Positions 8,242 to 16,595 of a stretch of 64,000 nt of DNA are shown in pieces. This DNA is from JBKECY01 sp047975025. Its GTDB lineage: Bacteria; Bacillota; Clostridia; Lachnospirales; Lachnospiraceae. Positions within the stretch are counted from its first letter, which is position 1; each line of letters starts with the position of its first letter. The translations under genes and the position numbers were made by a program. The notes beneath the pieces are model-generated. The model made no database searches and had not been told where the DNA came from. It saw only the letters and a program-made list of their open reading frames with translations. Where the stretch lies: assembly GCA_047975025.1 (NCBI GenBank), contig JBKECY010000052.1:1-64000 (forward strand). Direction: 5' to 3'.

Positions 8242-8440
8242 ACAATTCGTAGGAGATTTAAGAAGCAAATCAGCTACTGAGTTAAAAGATGAATTAGTAG
8301 CTGCTAAGAAGGAACTTTTCAACCTCAGATTCCAAAATGCAACGAATCAGTTGGATAACACATACAGAATCAAAGAGGTTCGCAAGAATATTGCCAGGAT
8401 TCAGACGGTGATCGTAGAGAAAACGACATCTGATAAGTAA
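8231..8440 (+). CDS. rpmC: 50S ribosomal protein L29
   Basis: I chose the GTG at 8231 (protein starts MKTKQFVGDL, 69 residues). The GAAGGCGGTG sequence just upstream is then a correctly spaced ribosome site, and the N-terminus matches the family. A GTG three codons earlier lies inside that site. The core ELFNLRFQNATNQLDN is typical L29. The start lies within the rplP coding end, an 11-base overlap. Confidence 0.95.
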   Translation: MKTKQFVGDLRSKSATELKDELVAAKKELFNLRFQNATNQLDNTYRIKEVRKNIARIQTVIVEKTTSDK

Positions 8441-8460
8441 GAAAGAAGGAGGCATACAAA

Positions 8461-8715
8461 TTGGATAGAAATCTTAGAAAAACCCGTTTGGGCAAAGTGA
8501 CCAGCAATAAGATGGACAAGACGATTGTTGTAGCAATCGAAGATCGTGTAAAACATCCGCTTTATAAGAAAATCATCAAGAAGACTTATAAATTAAAAGC
8601 GCATGATGAAGAGAATATATGCAATATTGGCGATACAGTAAGAGTTATGGAAACAAGACCTTTGTCAAAAGACAAAAGATGGAGACTTGTGGAAGTAGTA
8701 GAGAAAGTTAAATAA
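8461..8715 (+). CDS. rpsQ: 30S ribosomal protein S17
   Basis: The 84-residue protein starts at a TTG (MDRNLRKTRLG) behind a perfect AAGGAGG, which justifies the rare start codon. The family motif GKVTSNKMDKTIVVA and the KRWRLVEVVEK end are present. It is an early-assembling protein of the 30S body. Confidence 0.97.
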   Translation: MDRNLRKTRLGKVTSNKMDKTIVVAIEDRVKHPLYKKIIKKTYKLKAHDEENICNIGDTVRVMETRPLSKDKRWRLVEVVEKVK

Positions 8716-8739
8716 AATACGAAAGAGAGGATTAGCCGC

Positions 8740-9108
8740 ATGATTCAACAGGAAAGCAGATTAAAAGTTGCTGACAATACCGGTGCGAAAGAAATTCTTT
8801 GCATTCGTGTTTTAGGTGGTTCAACGAGAAGATATGCATGCATAGGCGATACGATTGTTGCGACTGTCAAAGATGCAACACCAGGCGGAGTTGTTAAAAA
8901 AGGTGATGTCGTTAAAGCAGTAGTAGTTCGTTCTGTAAAAGGTGCACGTCGTAAAGACGGCTCTTACATTCGTTTCGATGAAAATGCTGCCGTTATTATT
9001 AAAGATGATTTAACACCTAGAGGAACACGTATCTTCGGACCGGTAGCAAGAGAGCTTCGTGAAAAACATTTTATGAAGATTGTGTCACTTGCTCCAGAAG
9101 TATTATAG
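8740..9108 (+). CDS. rplN: 50S ribosomal protein L14
   Basis: The 122-residue L14 begins MIQQESRLKVADNTGAKEI and includes VLGGSTRRYACIGD and GTRIFGPVARELR. It is a normal full-length member, forming bridges to 16S rRNA with L19. It is usually taken as the first gene of the spc cluster, continuous here with the S10 cluster. Confidence 0.98.
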   Translation: MIQQESRLKVADNTGAKEILCIRVLGGSTRRYACIGDTIVATVKDATPGGVVKKGDVVKAVVVRSVKGARRKDGSYIRFDENAAVIIKDDLTPRGTRIFGPVARELREKHFMKIVSLAPEVL

Positions 9109-9118
9109 GAGGTTAGAA

Positions 9119-9430
9119 ATGTCAACAGCAAAGATTAAAAAAGGCGATACAGTAAAAGTAATCGCAGGTAAAGATAAAGACAAGACTGGCAAGGTACTTT
9201 CTGTAAATACAAAGAAGAACACTGTATTGGTAGAAGGTATCGGCGTAATTTCAAAACACACAAAACCGTCACAGGCAAATCAGCAGGGCGGTATCGTGAC
9301 AAGAGAAGCAGCAATCCCTGTATCTAATGTAATGTATGTACACAAAGGTACAGCAACCAGAGTCGGCTTCAAAATCGAAGGAGACAAAAAGGTACGTATT
9401 GCTAAATCAACTGGTGAGGTTATTGATTAA
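9119..9430 (+). CDS. rplX: 50S ribosomal protein L24
   Basis: The ATG at 9119 follows TAGGAGG at the ideal distance and gives a 103-residue protein starting MSTAKIKKGDTVKVIAGKDKDK, the standard KOW-domain L24. An upstream GTG in the same frame would reach into rplN and lacks a ribosome site. L24 nucleates 50S assembly. Confidence 0.97.
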   Translation: MSTAKIKKGDTVKVIAGKDKDKTGKVLSVNTKKNTVLVEGIGVISKHTKPSQANQQGGIVTREAAIPVSNVMYVHKGTATRVGFKIEGDKKVRIAKSTGEVID

Positions 9431-9454
9431 TCAAAAAGAAAGGAGGAAAATCAG

Positions 9455-9994
9455 GTGAACAGACTTAAAGAAATTTATCAGTCACAAATCGTTGACGCGA
9501 TGATGAAGAAATTTGAATATAAGAACACTATGGAAGTGCCTAAGCTCGAGAAGATCGTAATCAACATGGGCGTTGGAGAAGCTAAGGACAATGCCAAAGT
9601 ATTGGATGCAGCCGTAGCAGATATGGAAGTAGTGACAGGACAAAAGGTCGTTACTACCAAAGCTAAAAAGTCAGTTGCTAACTTCAAATTGAGAGAAGGC
9701 ATGGCAATCGGATGTAAGACTACATTAAGAGGTGAGAAGATGTATGATTTCACAGATCGTCTTATCAACCTTGCACTGCCTCGTGTACGTGACTTCAGAG
9801 GTGTCAATCCGAACGCATTTGACGGAAGAGGAAACTACGCTCTGGGAATCAAAGAGCAATTGATTTTCCCTGAGATAGAGTACGATAAAGTTGATAAAGT
9901 CAGAGGAATGGATGTAATTTTCGTAACCACTGCAAAGACAGATGAAGAAGCTCGTGAATTGTTGACTTTGTTCAATATGCCGTTTGCGAAATAG
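9455..9994 (+). CDS. rplE: 50S ribosomal protein L5
   Basis: The 179-residue L5 begins at a GTG (MNRLKEIYQSQIVDAMM) behind AAGGAGG. It contains KIVINMGVGEAKDN, LPRVRDFRGVNPNAFDGRG and a C-terminal DEEARELLTLFNMPF. L5 binds 5S rRNA with L18 and contacts the P-site tRNA. Confidence 0.98.
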   Translation: MNRLKEIYQSQIVDAMMKKFEYKNTMEVPKLEKIVINMGVGEAKDNAKVLDAAVADMEVVTGQKVVTTKAKKSVANFKLREGMAIGCKTTLRGEKMYDFTDRLINLALPRVRDFRGVNPNAFDGRGNYALGIKEQLIFPEIEYDKVDKVRGMDVIFVTTAKTDEEARELLTLFNMPFAK

Positions 9995-10009
9995 AAGGAG
10001 GAGAAGTTC

Positions 10010-10195
10010 ATGGCTAAAACATCAATGAAGATCAAACAACAGCGCAAACCCAAATTTTCAACCAGAGAATATAACCGTTGCAGAATTTGTGGCCGCCCGC
10101 ATGCCTATTTAAGAAAATACGGAATTTGCAGAATTTGCTTCCGTGAGTTGGCATATAAAGGACAAATTCCAGGTGTGAGAAAAGCAAGCTGGTAA
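10010..10195 (+). CDS. rpsZ: 30S ribosomal protein S14, zinc-ribbon type
   Basis: This 61-residue protein is the short C+ form of S14. Two CxxC pairs (CRICGRPHAY and CRICFREL) bind one zinc. Under zinc limitation many Firmicutes replace this form with a longer cysteine-less paralogue; no such paralogue is in the window. It sits at the usual place between rplE and rpsH. Confidence 0.97.
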   Translation: MAKTSMKIKQQRKPKFSTREYNRCRICGRPHAYLRKYGICRICFRELAYKGQIPGVRKASW

Positions 10196-10216
10196 AAAGA
10201 AAAGGAGGAAACCTAA

Positions 10217-10618
10217 ATGACAATGAGTGATCCTATTGCAGATATGCTTACAAGAATCCGTAATGCCAATGTCGCAAAACATGACACAGTAGATATTCCT
10301 GCTTCTAAGATGAAAATTGCTATCGCAGATATTCTTTATACAGAAGGATACATTGTGAAATATCAAATCATTGAAGCCGGCGAGTTCAAGAACATCCGTG
10401 TTACATTGAAATATGCGGATAATAAAAAAGAAAGAATCATTACCGGACTTAAGAGAATTTCCAAACCGGGCTTACGTGTGTATGCCGGCAGAGAAGATCT
10501 TCCTAAGGTACTCGGAGGACTTGGTGTAGCCATCATTTCCACAAATAAAGGCGTTATTACAGACCGCGAAGCCAGAAAACAGGAAGTTGGCGGTGAAGTA
10601 CTTGCCTTTGTATGGTAG
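10217..10618 (+). CDS. rpsH: 30S ribosomal protein S8
   Basis: The 133-residue S8 begins MTMSDPIADMLTRIRNAN and contains RISKPGLRVYAG and the C-terminal ARKQEVGGEVLAFVW. S8 binds 16S helix 21 and, in E. coli, represses the spc operon by binding near rplE. I did not find an obvious S8 mimic here. Confidence 0.98.
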   Translation: MTMSDPIADMLTRIRNANVAKHDTVDIPASKMKIAIADILYTEGYIVKYQIIEAGEFKNIRVTLKYADNKKERIITGLKRISKPGLRVYAGREDLPKVLGGLGVAIISTNKGVITDREARKQEVGGEVLAFVW

Positions 10619-10653
10619 AATAGTACTATTGGATATACATTAAAGCTGAAAAC

Positions 10654-10670
10654 AAAAGCCAGGTGCTTTT
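10654..10670 (+). promoter_or_regulatory. Small hairpin between rpsH and rplF
   Basis: AAAAGC (10654-10659) pairs with GCTTTT (10665-10670) over a five-base loop, in an 84-bp gap. The trailing T run is too short to call a terminator, and the operon clearly continues. Confidence 0.35.
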
Positions 10671-10702
10671 GACAATTTAAGTTTAACAGGAGGAAAAGTA
10701 AA

Positions 10703-11242
10703 ATGTCACGTATCGGAAGACTGCCGATTGAGATACCAACAGGAGTGACTGTTGAAGTCAAAGCGGATAATAATACGACAGTGCAAGGTCCTAAAGGAGT
10801 ACTTGAGAAAGCGCTGCCTAAGGAAATGACGATAACAATCGAAGGAAATGAGATCCTGGTCACACGACCAAGTGATTTGAAGAAAATGAAATCACTTCAT
10901 GGTCTTACAAGAAGTCTGCTTCAGAACATGGTCATCGGTGTAAACGAAGGCTATACAAAAGTTCTTGAAGTGAACGGTGTTGGGTATAAATGCCAGAAAC
11001 AAGGTAAAAAGTTAGTTCTTGCTTTGGGTTATTCTCATCCAGTAGAAATGGTAGACCCGGAAGGGCTTGAAGCCAAAGTGGAAGGGAATAAGATTACGGT
11101 AGAAGGAATAGATAAAGAAAAAGTTGGTCAGTATGCTGCTGAAATCAGAGATAAGAGACGCCCAGAGCCATATAAAGGCAAGGGTATCAAATACGCTGAT
11201 GAGGTCATTAGACGTAAAGTCGGCAAGACCGGTAAAAAATAG
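10703..11242 (+). CDS. rplF: 50S ribosomal protein L6
   Basis: The 179-residue L6 starts MSRIGRLPIEIPTGV. It has two copies of the L6 fold and ends with the signature RRPEPYKGKGIKYADEVIRR. It lies near the factor-binding site of the 50S subunit. ACAGGAGG precedes it. Confidence 0.98.
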   Translation: MSRIGRLPIEIPTGVTVEVKADNNTTVQGPKGVLEKALPKEMTITIEGNEILVTRPSDLKKMKSLHGLTRSLLQNMVIGVNEGYTKVLEVNGVGYKCQKQGKKLVLALGYSHPVEMVDPEGLEAKVEGNKITVEGIDKEKVGQYAAEIRDKRRPEPYKGKGIKYADEVIRRKVGKTGKK

Positions 11243-11258
11243 TTAGGAGAGAGAGCAT

Positions 11259-11627
11259 ATGATTAAGAAAGCGTCGAGAGATAAAATTCGTCATAAAAAG
11301 CATATGAGATTGCGTAATCGTATAAACGGAACGACAGAAGTTCCACGTTTGTGCGTTTTCAGAAGCAATAATCACATCTATGCACAGATCATTGATGATA
11401 CAGTAGGTAATACATTAGCATCAGCCTCTACTCTTCAAAAGGAAGTCAGCGCTGAGCTGGAGAATACAGATACCGTAGACGCAGCTACAAAAGTAGGTGC
11501 TGTCCTGGGACAAAGAGCAGTAGAAAAAGGAATTAAAAAGGTTGTGTTTGATCGTGGAGGATACATCTATCACGGAAAAGTCAAAGCACTTGCTGATGCA
11601 GCCAGAGAAGCTGGCTTAGAATTCTAA
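11259..11627 (+). CDS. rplR: 50S ribosomal protein L18
   Basis: The 122-residue protein has the 5S-rRNA-binding L18 pattern: KKHMRLRNRINGT, RLCVFRSNNHIYAQIIDD and the end VFDRGGYIYHGKVKALADAAREAGLEF. Length and context are normal. Confidence 0.98.
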   Translation: MIKKASRDKIRHKKHMRLRNRINGTTEVPRLCVFRSNNHIYAQIIDDTVGNTLASASTLQKEVSAELENTDTVDAATKVGAVLGQRAVEKGIKKVVFDRGGYIYHGKVKALADAAREAGLEF

Positions 11628-11647
11628 GAGAAGGAGGAATACAACAC

Positions 11648-12157
11648 ATGGGCAATAATCTTGTTGATGCGAGTCAATTAGAACTTGAAGATAGAGTAGT
11701 ATCGATTAAACGTGTTACAAAGGTTGTAAAAGGTGGACGTAACTTCAGATTCACAGCATTAGTCGTAGTTGGCGACGGCAAAGGACATGTAGGTGCAGGG
11801 CTTGGAAAAGCAACTGAAATTCCTGAAGCTGTTCGTAAAGGCAGAGAAGATGCAATGAAGAAAATGATCACTGTTCCTATGAACATGAACGACAGTATCA
11901 CACATGACTTTATCGGAAAGTTCGGAAGTGCGGAAGTACTGCTGAAACGTGCACCGGATGGTACCGGAGTTATCGCCGGCGGACCGGTTCGTGCCGTAAT
12001 CGAGATGTCTGGAATCAAGAATATCCGTACGAAGTCACTGGGATCCAACAATAAACAAAATGTTGTTTTGGCAACGATTGAAGGATTACGCCAATTAAAG
12101 ACTCCGGAAGAAGTGGCAAAACTTCGCGGTAAATCTGTAGGCGAAATTTTTGCTTAA
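11648..12157 (+). CDS. rpsE: 30S ribosomal protein S5
   Basis: The 169-residue S5 carries RVVSIKRVTKVVKGGRNF with the GDGKGHVGAGLGKA loop, and the second domain DGTGVIAGGPVRAVIEMSGI. It takes part in decoding fidelity; the loop shows nothing atypical. The site AAGGAGG precedes it. Confidence 0.98.
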   Translation: MGNNLVDASQLELEDRVVSIKRVTKVVKGGRNFRFTALVVVGDGKGHVGAGLGKATEIPEAVRKGREDAMKKMITVPMNMNDSITHDFIGKFGSAEVLLKRAPDGTGVIAGGPVRAVIEMSGIKNIRTKSLGSNNKQNVVLATIEGLRQLKTPEEVAKLRGKSVGEIFA

Positions 12158-12171
12158 GGGGGTAATGTAAA

Positions 12172-12354
12172 ATGGCAGAGAAATTAAAAATCACTTTAGT
12201 TAAATCAACGATTGGCAGTATTCCTAAGCACAGAAAGACCGTAGAAGCCATGGGACTGCGCAAATTAAATAAAACTGTTGAACTTCCGGACAATCCGGCA
12301 ACCAGAGGTATGATCCATCAGGTTCGACATTTAGTTAAAGTAGAAGAAATCTAA
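12172..12354 (+). CDS. rpmD: 50S ribosomal protein L30
   Basis: The 60-residue L30 has the family core KITLVKSTIGSIPKHRKTVEAMGLRKLN followed in the gene by TVELPDNPATRGMIHQV. It is complete and sits between rpsE and rplO as in most bacteria. The ribosome site is AAGGGGG rather than AGGAGG. Confidence 0.97.
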   Translation: MAEKLKITLVKSTIGSIPKHRKTVEAMGLRKLNKTVELPDNPATRGMIHQVRHLVKVEEI

Positions 12355-12378
12355 AATCAGGAAAAAGGAGGTGTAGAA

Positions 12379-12819
12379 ATGGAATTATCTAACTTACAGC
12401 CGGCATTTGGCTCAAAGCATAGTGATGCATTCCGAAGAGGCCGTGGACATGCGTCCGGTAATGGTAAAACTGCCGGTAAAGGACATAAAGGTCAAAAGGC
12501 TCGTTCCGGTGCTAAGAAGGCAGGATTTGAAGGCGGACAGATGCCTCTTTACAGACGTATTCCCAAGAGAGGGTTTACCAATAGAAATACAAAAGATATC
12601 GTTGCCATCAACGTTAACGTATTGGATCGTTTCAATGACGGAGATAAAGTAACGATTGAAACATTGCTGCAAAGCGGTGCAATCTCAAATCCTAAAGATG
12701 GGGTGAAAATCCTTGGAAACGGTGAAATTACTAAAAAATTAACTGTTGTTGCCAATGCAGTCAGCGAAACAGCAAAATCCAAGATTGAAGCAGCTGGTGG
12801 AACAGTAGAGGTGATCTAA
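12379..12819 (+). CDS. rplO: 50S ribosomal protein L15
   Basis: The 146-residue L15 has the Gly/Lys/Arg-rich N-terminus RRGRGHASGNGKTAGKGHKG and GGQMPLYRRIPKRGF. It helps late 50S assembly. Its stop overlaps the secY start (TAATG), coupling a ribosomal protein to the translocase gene. Confidence 0.98.
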   Translation: MELSNLQPAFGSKHSDAFRRGRGHASGNGKTAGKGHKGQKARSGAKKAGFEGGQMPLYRRIPKRGFTNRNTKDIVAINVNVLDRFNDGDKVTIETLLQSGAISNPKDGVKILGNGEITKKLTVVANAVSETAKSKIEAAGGTVEVI

Positions 12820-14135
12820 TGTTTGAAAATGTGAAGAACATCTTTAAAGTACAAGAGATAAGACTTAAGTTGTATTATGTTTTATTGATGATCGTAGTTA
12901 TCCGTATTGGTTCACAGCTTCCGGTTCCCGGAACGGACAGTGAGTATTTTAAAAGTTGGTTTACAAGCCGTGCCGGCGATGCATTCAACCTGTTTGATGC
13001 ATTTACCGGTGGCTCATTCACATCCTTTTCGATTTTTGCATTGAATATTACACCCTACATTACATCATCTATTATCGTCCAATTGCTGACCATAGCGATT
13101 CCAAAGCTTGAAGAACTGCAAAAAGACGGTGAAGACGGACGCAAGAAGATGACAGCGATTACACGTTATCTGACCGTAGGGCTTGCCTTATTCGAATCTG
13201 TGGCTATGACCATCGGATTCTCAAACAATGGTGTTATTACGGATATTAACTTACTTGAGGGAATTGCGATTGTGACTTGCCTTACCGCAGGATCAACGCT
13301 GTTGATGTGGATTGGTGAGCGAATCACTGAAAAAGGGATTGGAAATGGTATTTCCATCGTCCTGGCAATCAATATTATCTCCGGTATGCCTGCTGACTTC
13401 AAAGGGCTCTTTGAGCAGTTTGTCACAGGTAAAACGATTGCAAAAGGTGCACTTGCTGCCCTTATTATTGTGGTCATTGTATTGGCTATCGTAGTATTTG
13501 TTTTAGTACTCAACGGTGCAGAAAGACGAATCCCTGTACAGTATTCCAAAAAGATGCAGGGACGTAAGATGACAGGCGGACAGTCGACCCACATACCGTT
13601 AAAGGTTAATACGGCCGGTGTTATCCCGATTATCTTCGCTTCGTCCATCCTGTCCTTCCCGGTAGTTATTGCATCCTTCTTAGGAACCTCCGGCGGTACA
13701 GGTATCGGCGGACATATCCTAAAGGCTATGACTTCCAGTAACTGGTGCGATCCGACACAGCCGATTTATTCAATGGGTCTGCTCGTCTATGCGGTTTTGG
13801 TAGTGTTCTTTGCTTATTTCTATACATCGATCACATTCAACCCGCTTGAAGTAGCAGACAATATTAAAAAGCAGGGCGGTTTTATCCCCGGAATCAGACC
13901 GGGCAAGCCAACCTCTGAGTATCTGACATACATTCTGAACAATATCATCTTCATCGGAGCCGTAGGCTTGCTGATTGTAGCAGTGATTCCGTTCTTCTTT
14001 AATGGTGTATTCAGTGCAAATGTGTCTTTCGGCGGTACTTCTATTATCATCGTAGTCGGCGTTGTATTAGAGACGATTAAGCAGATTGAGTCACAGATGC
14101 TGGTTCGTAACTATAAAGGTTTCCTGAATGATTAA
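12819..14135 (+). CDS. secY: Protein translocase subunit SecY
   Basis: This 438-residue integral membrane protein has ten predicted membrane helices. It carries the SecY signatures GSQLPVPGTD, FSIFALNITPYITSSIIVQLL and the cytoplasmic loop AERRIPVQYSKKMQGRKM that contacts SecA or the ribosome. It forms the channel with SecE and SecG, which lie elsewhere. The position between rplO and adk is standard for Firmicutes. Confidence 0.98.
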   Translation: MFENVKNIFKVQEIRLKLYYVLLMIVVIRIGSQLPVPGTDSEYFKSWFTSRAGDAFNLFDAFTGGSFTSFSIFALNITPYITSSIIVQLLTIAIPKLEELQKDGEDGRKKMTAITRYLTVGLALFESVAMTIGFSNNGVITDINLLEGIAIVTCLTAGSTLLMWIGERITEKGIGNGISIVLAINIISGMPADFKGLFEQFVTGKTIAKGALAALIIVVIVLAIVVFVLVLNGAERRIPVQYSKKMQGRKMTGGQSTHIPLKVNTAGVIPIIFASSILSFPVVIASFLGTSGGTGIGGHILKAMTSSNWCDPTQPIYSMGLLVYAVLVVFFAYFYTSITFNPLEVADNIKKQGGFIPGIRPGKPTSEYLTYILNNIIFIGAVGLLIVAVIPFFFNGVFSANVSFGGTSIIIVVGVVLETIKQIESQMLVRNYKGFLND

Positions 14136-14151
14136 TGAAGGGGAGGCAGCT

Positions 14152-14796
14152 ATGAAAATCGTAATGTTAGGAGCTCCCGGTGCTGGTAAAGGTACACAGG
14201 CGAAGATGATAGCAGAACGGTTCGCTATCCCCACCATATCAACAGGTGAGATTTTCAGAGCCAATATCAAAGCCATGACGCCGCTGGGCGAGAAGGCAAA
14301 ATCTTATATTGATCAGGGACTTTTGGTTCCTGATGATGTAGTGGTCGATCTGGTAGCAGACAGGTTGAAGCAGGAGGACTGTGTCAGAGGATTTATCCTG
14401 GACGGTTTTCCCAGAACGATACCGCAGGCCACTATGCTGACAGAATATTTACAGGAAGCCGGTACGGCAATTGATTTTGCCATTGACGTGGATGTACCGG
14501 ACGAAAATATAGTAAGACGTATGGCTGGAAGAAGAGCCTGCGCCAAATGCGGTTCTACCTATCATATAGAACATCTGCCGTCGAAGGTCGAGGGGATTTG
14601 CGATAACTGCAACGAACCATTGATTCTTCGCTCAGATGATGAACCGGAGACTGTACAAAAAAGACTGACAGTTTACCATGAACAAACACAGCCTTTGATT
14701 GAATATTATTGTAATCAGGGAATCCTACATACGGTAAACGGTACAAAAGATGCATCCGTTGTATTTGAGGACATTCTTGCCATTTTAGGAGAATAA
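14152..14796 (+). CDS. adk: Adenylate kinase, zinc-lid type
   Basis: The enzyme converts ATP and AMP into two ADP. I place the start at 14152, behind AAGGGGAGGC, giving 214 residues that begin MKIVMLGAPGAGKGTQA with the P-loop. The long lid contains CAKCGSTYH and CDNC, a four-cysteine zinc site typical of Gram-positive forms. FILDGFPRT is the AMP-binding/catalytic segment. An in-frame ATG eight codons earlier has no ribosome site. Confidence 0.97.
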   Translation: MKIVMLGAPGAGKGTQAKMIAERFAIPTISTGEIFRANIKAMTPLGEKAKSYIDQGLLVPDDVVVDLVADRLKQEDCVRGFILDGFPRTIPQATMLTEYLQEAGTAIDFAIDVDVPDENIVRRMAGRRACAKCGSTYHIEHLPSKVEGICDNCNEPLILRSDDEPETVQKRLTVYHEQTQPLIEYYCNQGILHTVNGTKDASVVFEDILAILGE

Positions 14797-14798
14797 AA

Positions 14799-15557
14799 AT
14801 GTCGGTGTCAATTAAAACAACAAAAGAAATAGAGTTAATGAGAACATCAGGAGAAATGCTGGAAGAAGTCCACAATTATCTTGCTGAAATCATCACACCA
14901 GGAATCACTACCTGGGAGATTGATCAAGAAGGTGAACGTATGATCAGAAAGCTTGGAGGTATTCCAAACTTCTTGAACTACAACGGCTTTCCGGCATCCA
15001 TCTGTACAAGCGTCAATGATGAAGTGGTGCATGGCATACCTTCAAAAAGCCGTCGCTTGCAGGAGGGTGATCTTATAAAACTGGATGCAGGACTTATTTA
15101 CAAGGAGTATCATTCGGATGCAGCCCGTACCTATGGAGTCGGCAAGATTTCTCAGGAAGCGGCGGACCTGATTGAGGTAACGAAGCAAAGCTTTTTCGAA
15201 GGCCTGAAAGTTGCCCGGGCAGGAATGCATTTATATGATATATCGGCAGCAATCGGTACCTATGCTGAAAGCAGAGGCTATGGTGTCGTACGCGATCTGG
15301 TAGGTCATGGTATTGGTACAAGCCTTCATGAAGATCCTCAGATTCCTAATTTCAAGCAGCACAAACGTGGGATGAGACTTCAGGCAGGAATGACATTGGC
15401 CGTAGAGCCGATGATCAACTGTGGAAGAGCAGATGTAGTATGGCTGGATGATGACTGGACGGTGGTCACACAGGATGGTTCACTCTCAGCGCACTACGAG
15501 AATACGATACTGATTACGGAGCATGAACCTGAACTGCTGACGTGTGGTACAAGATAA
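14799..15557 (+). CDS. map: Type I methionine aminopeptidase
   Basis: The 252-residue enzyme removes the initiator methionine. Its metal ligands are recognisable: LIKLDAGLIYKEYHSDAARTY (two Asp), GHGIGTSLHEDP (His), LAVEPMIN (Glu) and HYENTILIT (Glu). It begins two bases after adk, with weak ribosome-site sequence (TAGGAG) inside the adk end. No KOW-domain gene separates it from infA, as is seen in some relatives. Confidence 0.97.
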   Translation: MSVSIKTTKEIELMRTSGEMLEEVHNYLAEIITPGITTWEIDQEGERMIRKLGGIPNFLNYNGFPASICTSVNDEVVHGIPSKSRRLQEGDLIKLDAGLIYKEYHSDAARTYGVGKISQEAADLIEVTKQSFFEGLKVARAGMHLYDISAAIGTYAESRGYGVVRDLVGHGIGTSLHEDPQIPNFKQHKRGMRLQAGMTLAVEPMINCGRADVVWLDDDWTVVTQDGSLSAHYENTILITEHEPELLTCGTR

Positions 15558-15596
15558 AAGCAATAAATGCAATTTCAATGTGTGTAGGAGGAATAT

Positions 15597-15815
15597 ATGT
15601 CTAAGGCGGACGTAATTGAAGTAGAAGGTGTAGTTCTTGAAAAATTGCCAAATGCAATGTTCAAAGTTGAATTAGAAAACAAGCATGTTGTTCTGGCTCA
15701 CATAAGCGGTAAGCTGCGTATGAACTTTATTCGTATATTACCCGGAGACAAGGTGACATTGGAGTTATCTCCTTATGATTTGAGCAAAGGAAGAATTATC
15801 TGGAGAGATAAATAA
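15597..15815 (+). CDS. infA: Translation initiation factor IF-1
   Basis: The 72-residue S1/OB-fold protein begins MSKADVIEVEGVVLEKLPNA and includes HISGKLRMNFIRILPGDKV and the end LSKGRIIWRDK, all standard for IF-1. It binds the 30S A site during initiation. TAGGAGGA precedes the ATG. Confidence 0.98.
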   Translation: MSKADVIEVEGVVLEKLPNAMFKVELENKHVVLAHISGKLRMNFIRILPGDKVTLELSPYDLSKGRIIWRDK

Positions 15816-15820
15816 AAAAC

Positions 15821-15849
15821 TTGAATATTCAAAGAATTAATGGTATAAT
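15821..15849 (+). promoter_or_regulatory. Internal sigma-A promoter upstream of rpmJ and the alpha cluster
   Basis: TTGAAT (15821-15826) and a perfect TATAAT (15844-15849) are 17 bp apart. This would drive rpmJ-rpsM-rpsK-rpsD-rpoA-rplQ separately from the long S10-spc transcript. Confidence 0.8.
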
Positions 15850-15917
15850 GTGATTCGACTTTGTGCTTAGAATTATTCTGGGTACAGAGCTGTTTAGTTA
15901 TAGAAGGAGGATTTACC

Positions 15918-16031
15918 GTGAAAGTAAGATCATCTGTAAAGCCGATTTGCGAAAAATGCAAGATAATTAAGAGAAAAGGCAGTATCAGAGTTATCTGCGA
16001 AAACCCAAAGCATAAGCAAAGACAGGGCTGA
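15918..16031 (+). CDS. rpmJ: 50S ribosomal protein L36, zinc type
   Basis: This 37-residue protein starts at a GTG (15918) behind AGAAGGAGG. It reads MKVRSSVKPICEKCKIIKRK then GSIRVICENPKHKQRQG. The CxxC, Cys and His positions of the zinc-ribbon L36 are all present. It closes off the spc part and starts the alpha cluster. Confidence 0.96.
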   Translation: MKVRSSVKPICEKCKIIKRKGSIRVICENPKHKQRQG

Positions 16032-16049
16032 TAAGATTAAGTAATATGT

Positions 16050-16190
16050 CTAATACCGAGACAATTCGGAAAGGCTGTCCTCTGACAGCTGGGTGTAACC
16101 GAGCACCTCAATTAGGAAAATATTAACCAGATGCATATATATGGAACTTTGCGTTACAAAGCCATATTCTATGCATGATTTAAGTGGAGG
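16050..16190 (+). ncRNA. Structured leader upstream of rpsM (candidate S4-binding site)
   Basis: The 167-bp gap between rpmJ and rpsM can form a series of hairpins. They are CCGA/TCGG (16056-16069), GCTGTC/GACAGC with a CTCT loop (16074-16089), GGTG/CACC (16092-16107) and a long imperfect one at 16131-16176 (ATGCATA with TATGCAT, ATATGG with CCATAT, CTTTG with CAAAG). It ends about ten bases before the ribosome site. In E. coli, S4 represses this operon by binding a pseudoknot in the same place. Whether this RNA does the same is inference. Confidence 0.5.
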
Positions 16191-16198
16191 AAATGAAC

Positions 16199-16567
16199 AT
16201 GGCTCGTATAGCTGGTGTTGACTTACCAAGAGAAAAGCGTATTGAAATTGGATTGACCTATATCTATGGAATAGGTAGAACCAGCGCTAACAAAATTCTT
16301 GCTGAAGCAAAAGTAAATCCTGATACACGCGTAAGAGATCTGACGGATGAAGAAGAGATCAGAATTCGTGAAGCAATGGAAAGTCTTGTGACAGTCGAAG
16401 GTGATCTGCGCAGAGAAATTGCTTTGAATATTAAGAGATTACAGGAAATTGGATGTTATAGAGGCATTCGTCACAGAAAAGGTCTTCCTGTTCGTGGACA
16501 GAAGACTAAGACAAATGCAAGGACTAGAAAAGGTCCTAGAAGAACAGTTGCAAATAAGAAGAAATAA
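16199..16567 (+). CDS. rpsM: 30S ribosomal protein S13
   Basis: I start at the ATG at 16199, eight bases after GGAGG, giving 122 residues beginning MARIAGVDLPREKRIEIGLTYIYGIG. Upstream in-frame GTG and ATG codons overlap or crowd the ribosome site. The basic C-terminus RGQKTKTNARTRKGPRRTVA is normal. S13 lies at the top of the 30S head. Confidence 0.97.
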   Translation: MARIAGVDLPREKRIEIGLTYIYGIGRTSANKILAEAKVNPDTRVRDLTDEEEIRIREAMESLVTVEGDLRREIALNIKRLQEIGCYRGIRHRKGLPVRGQKTKTNARTRKGPRRTVANKKK

Positions 16568-16595
16568 TTAATTAAGGAGAAAGTAGGTTAGTTTA

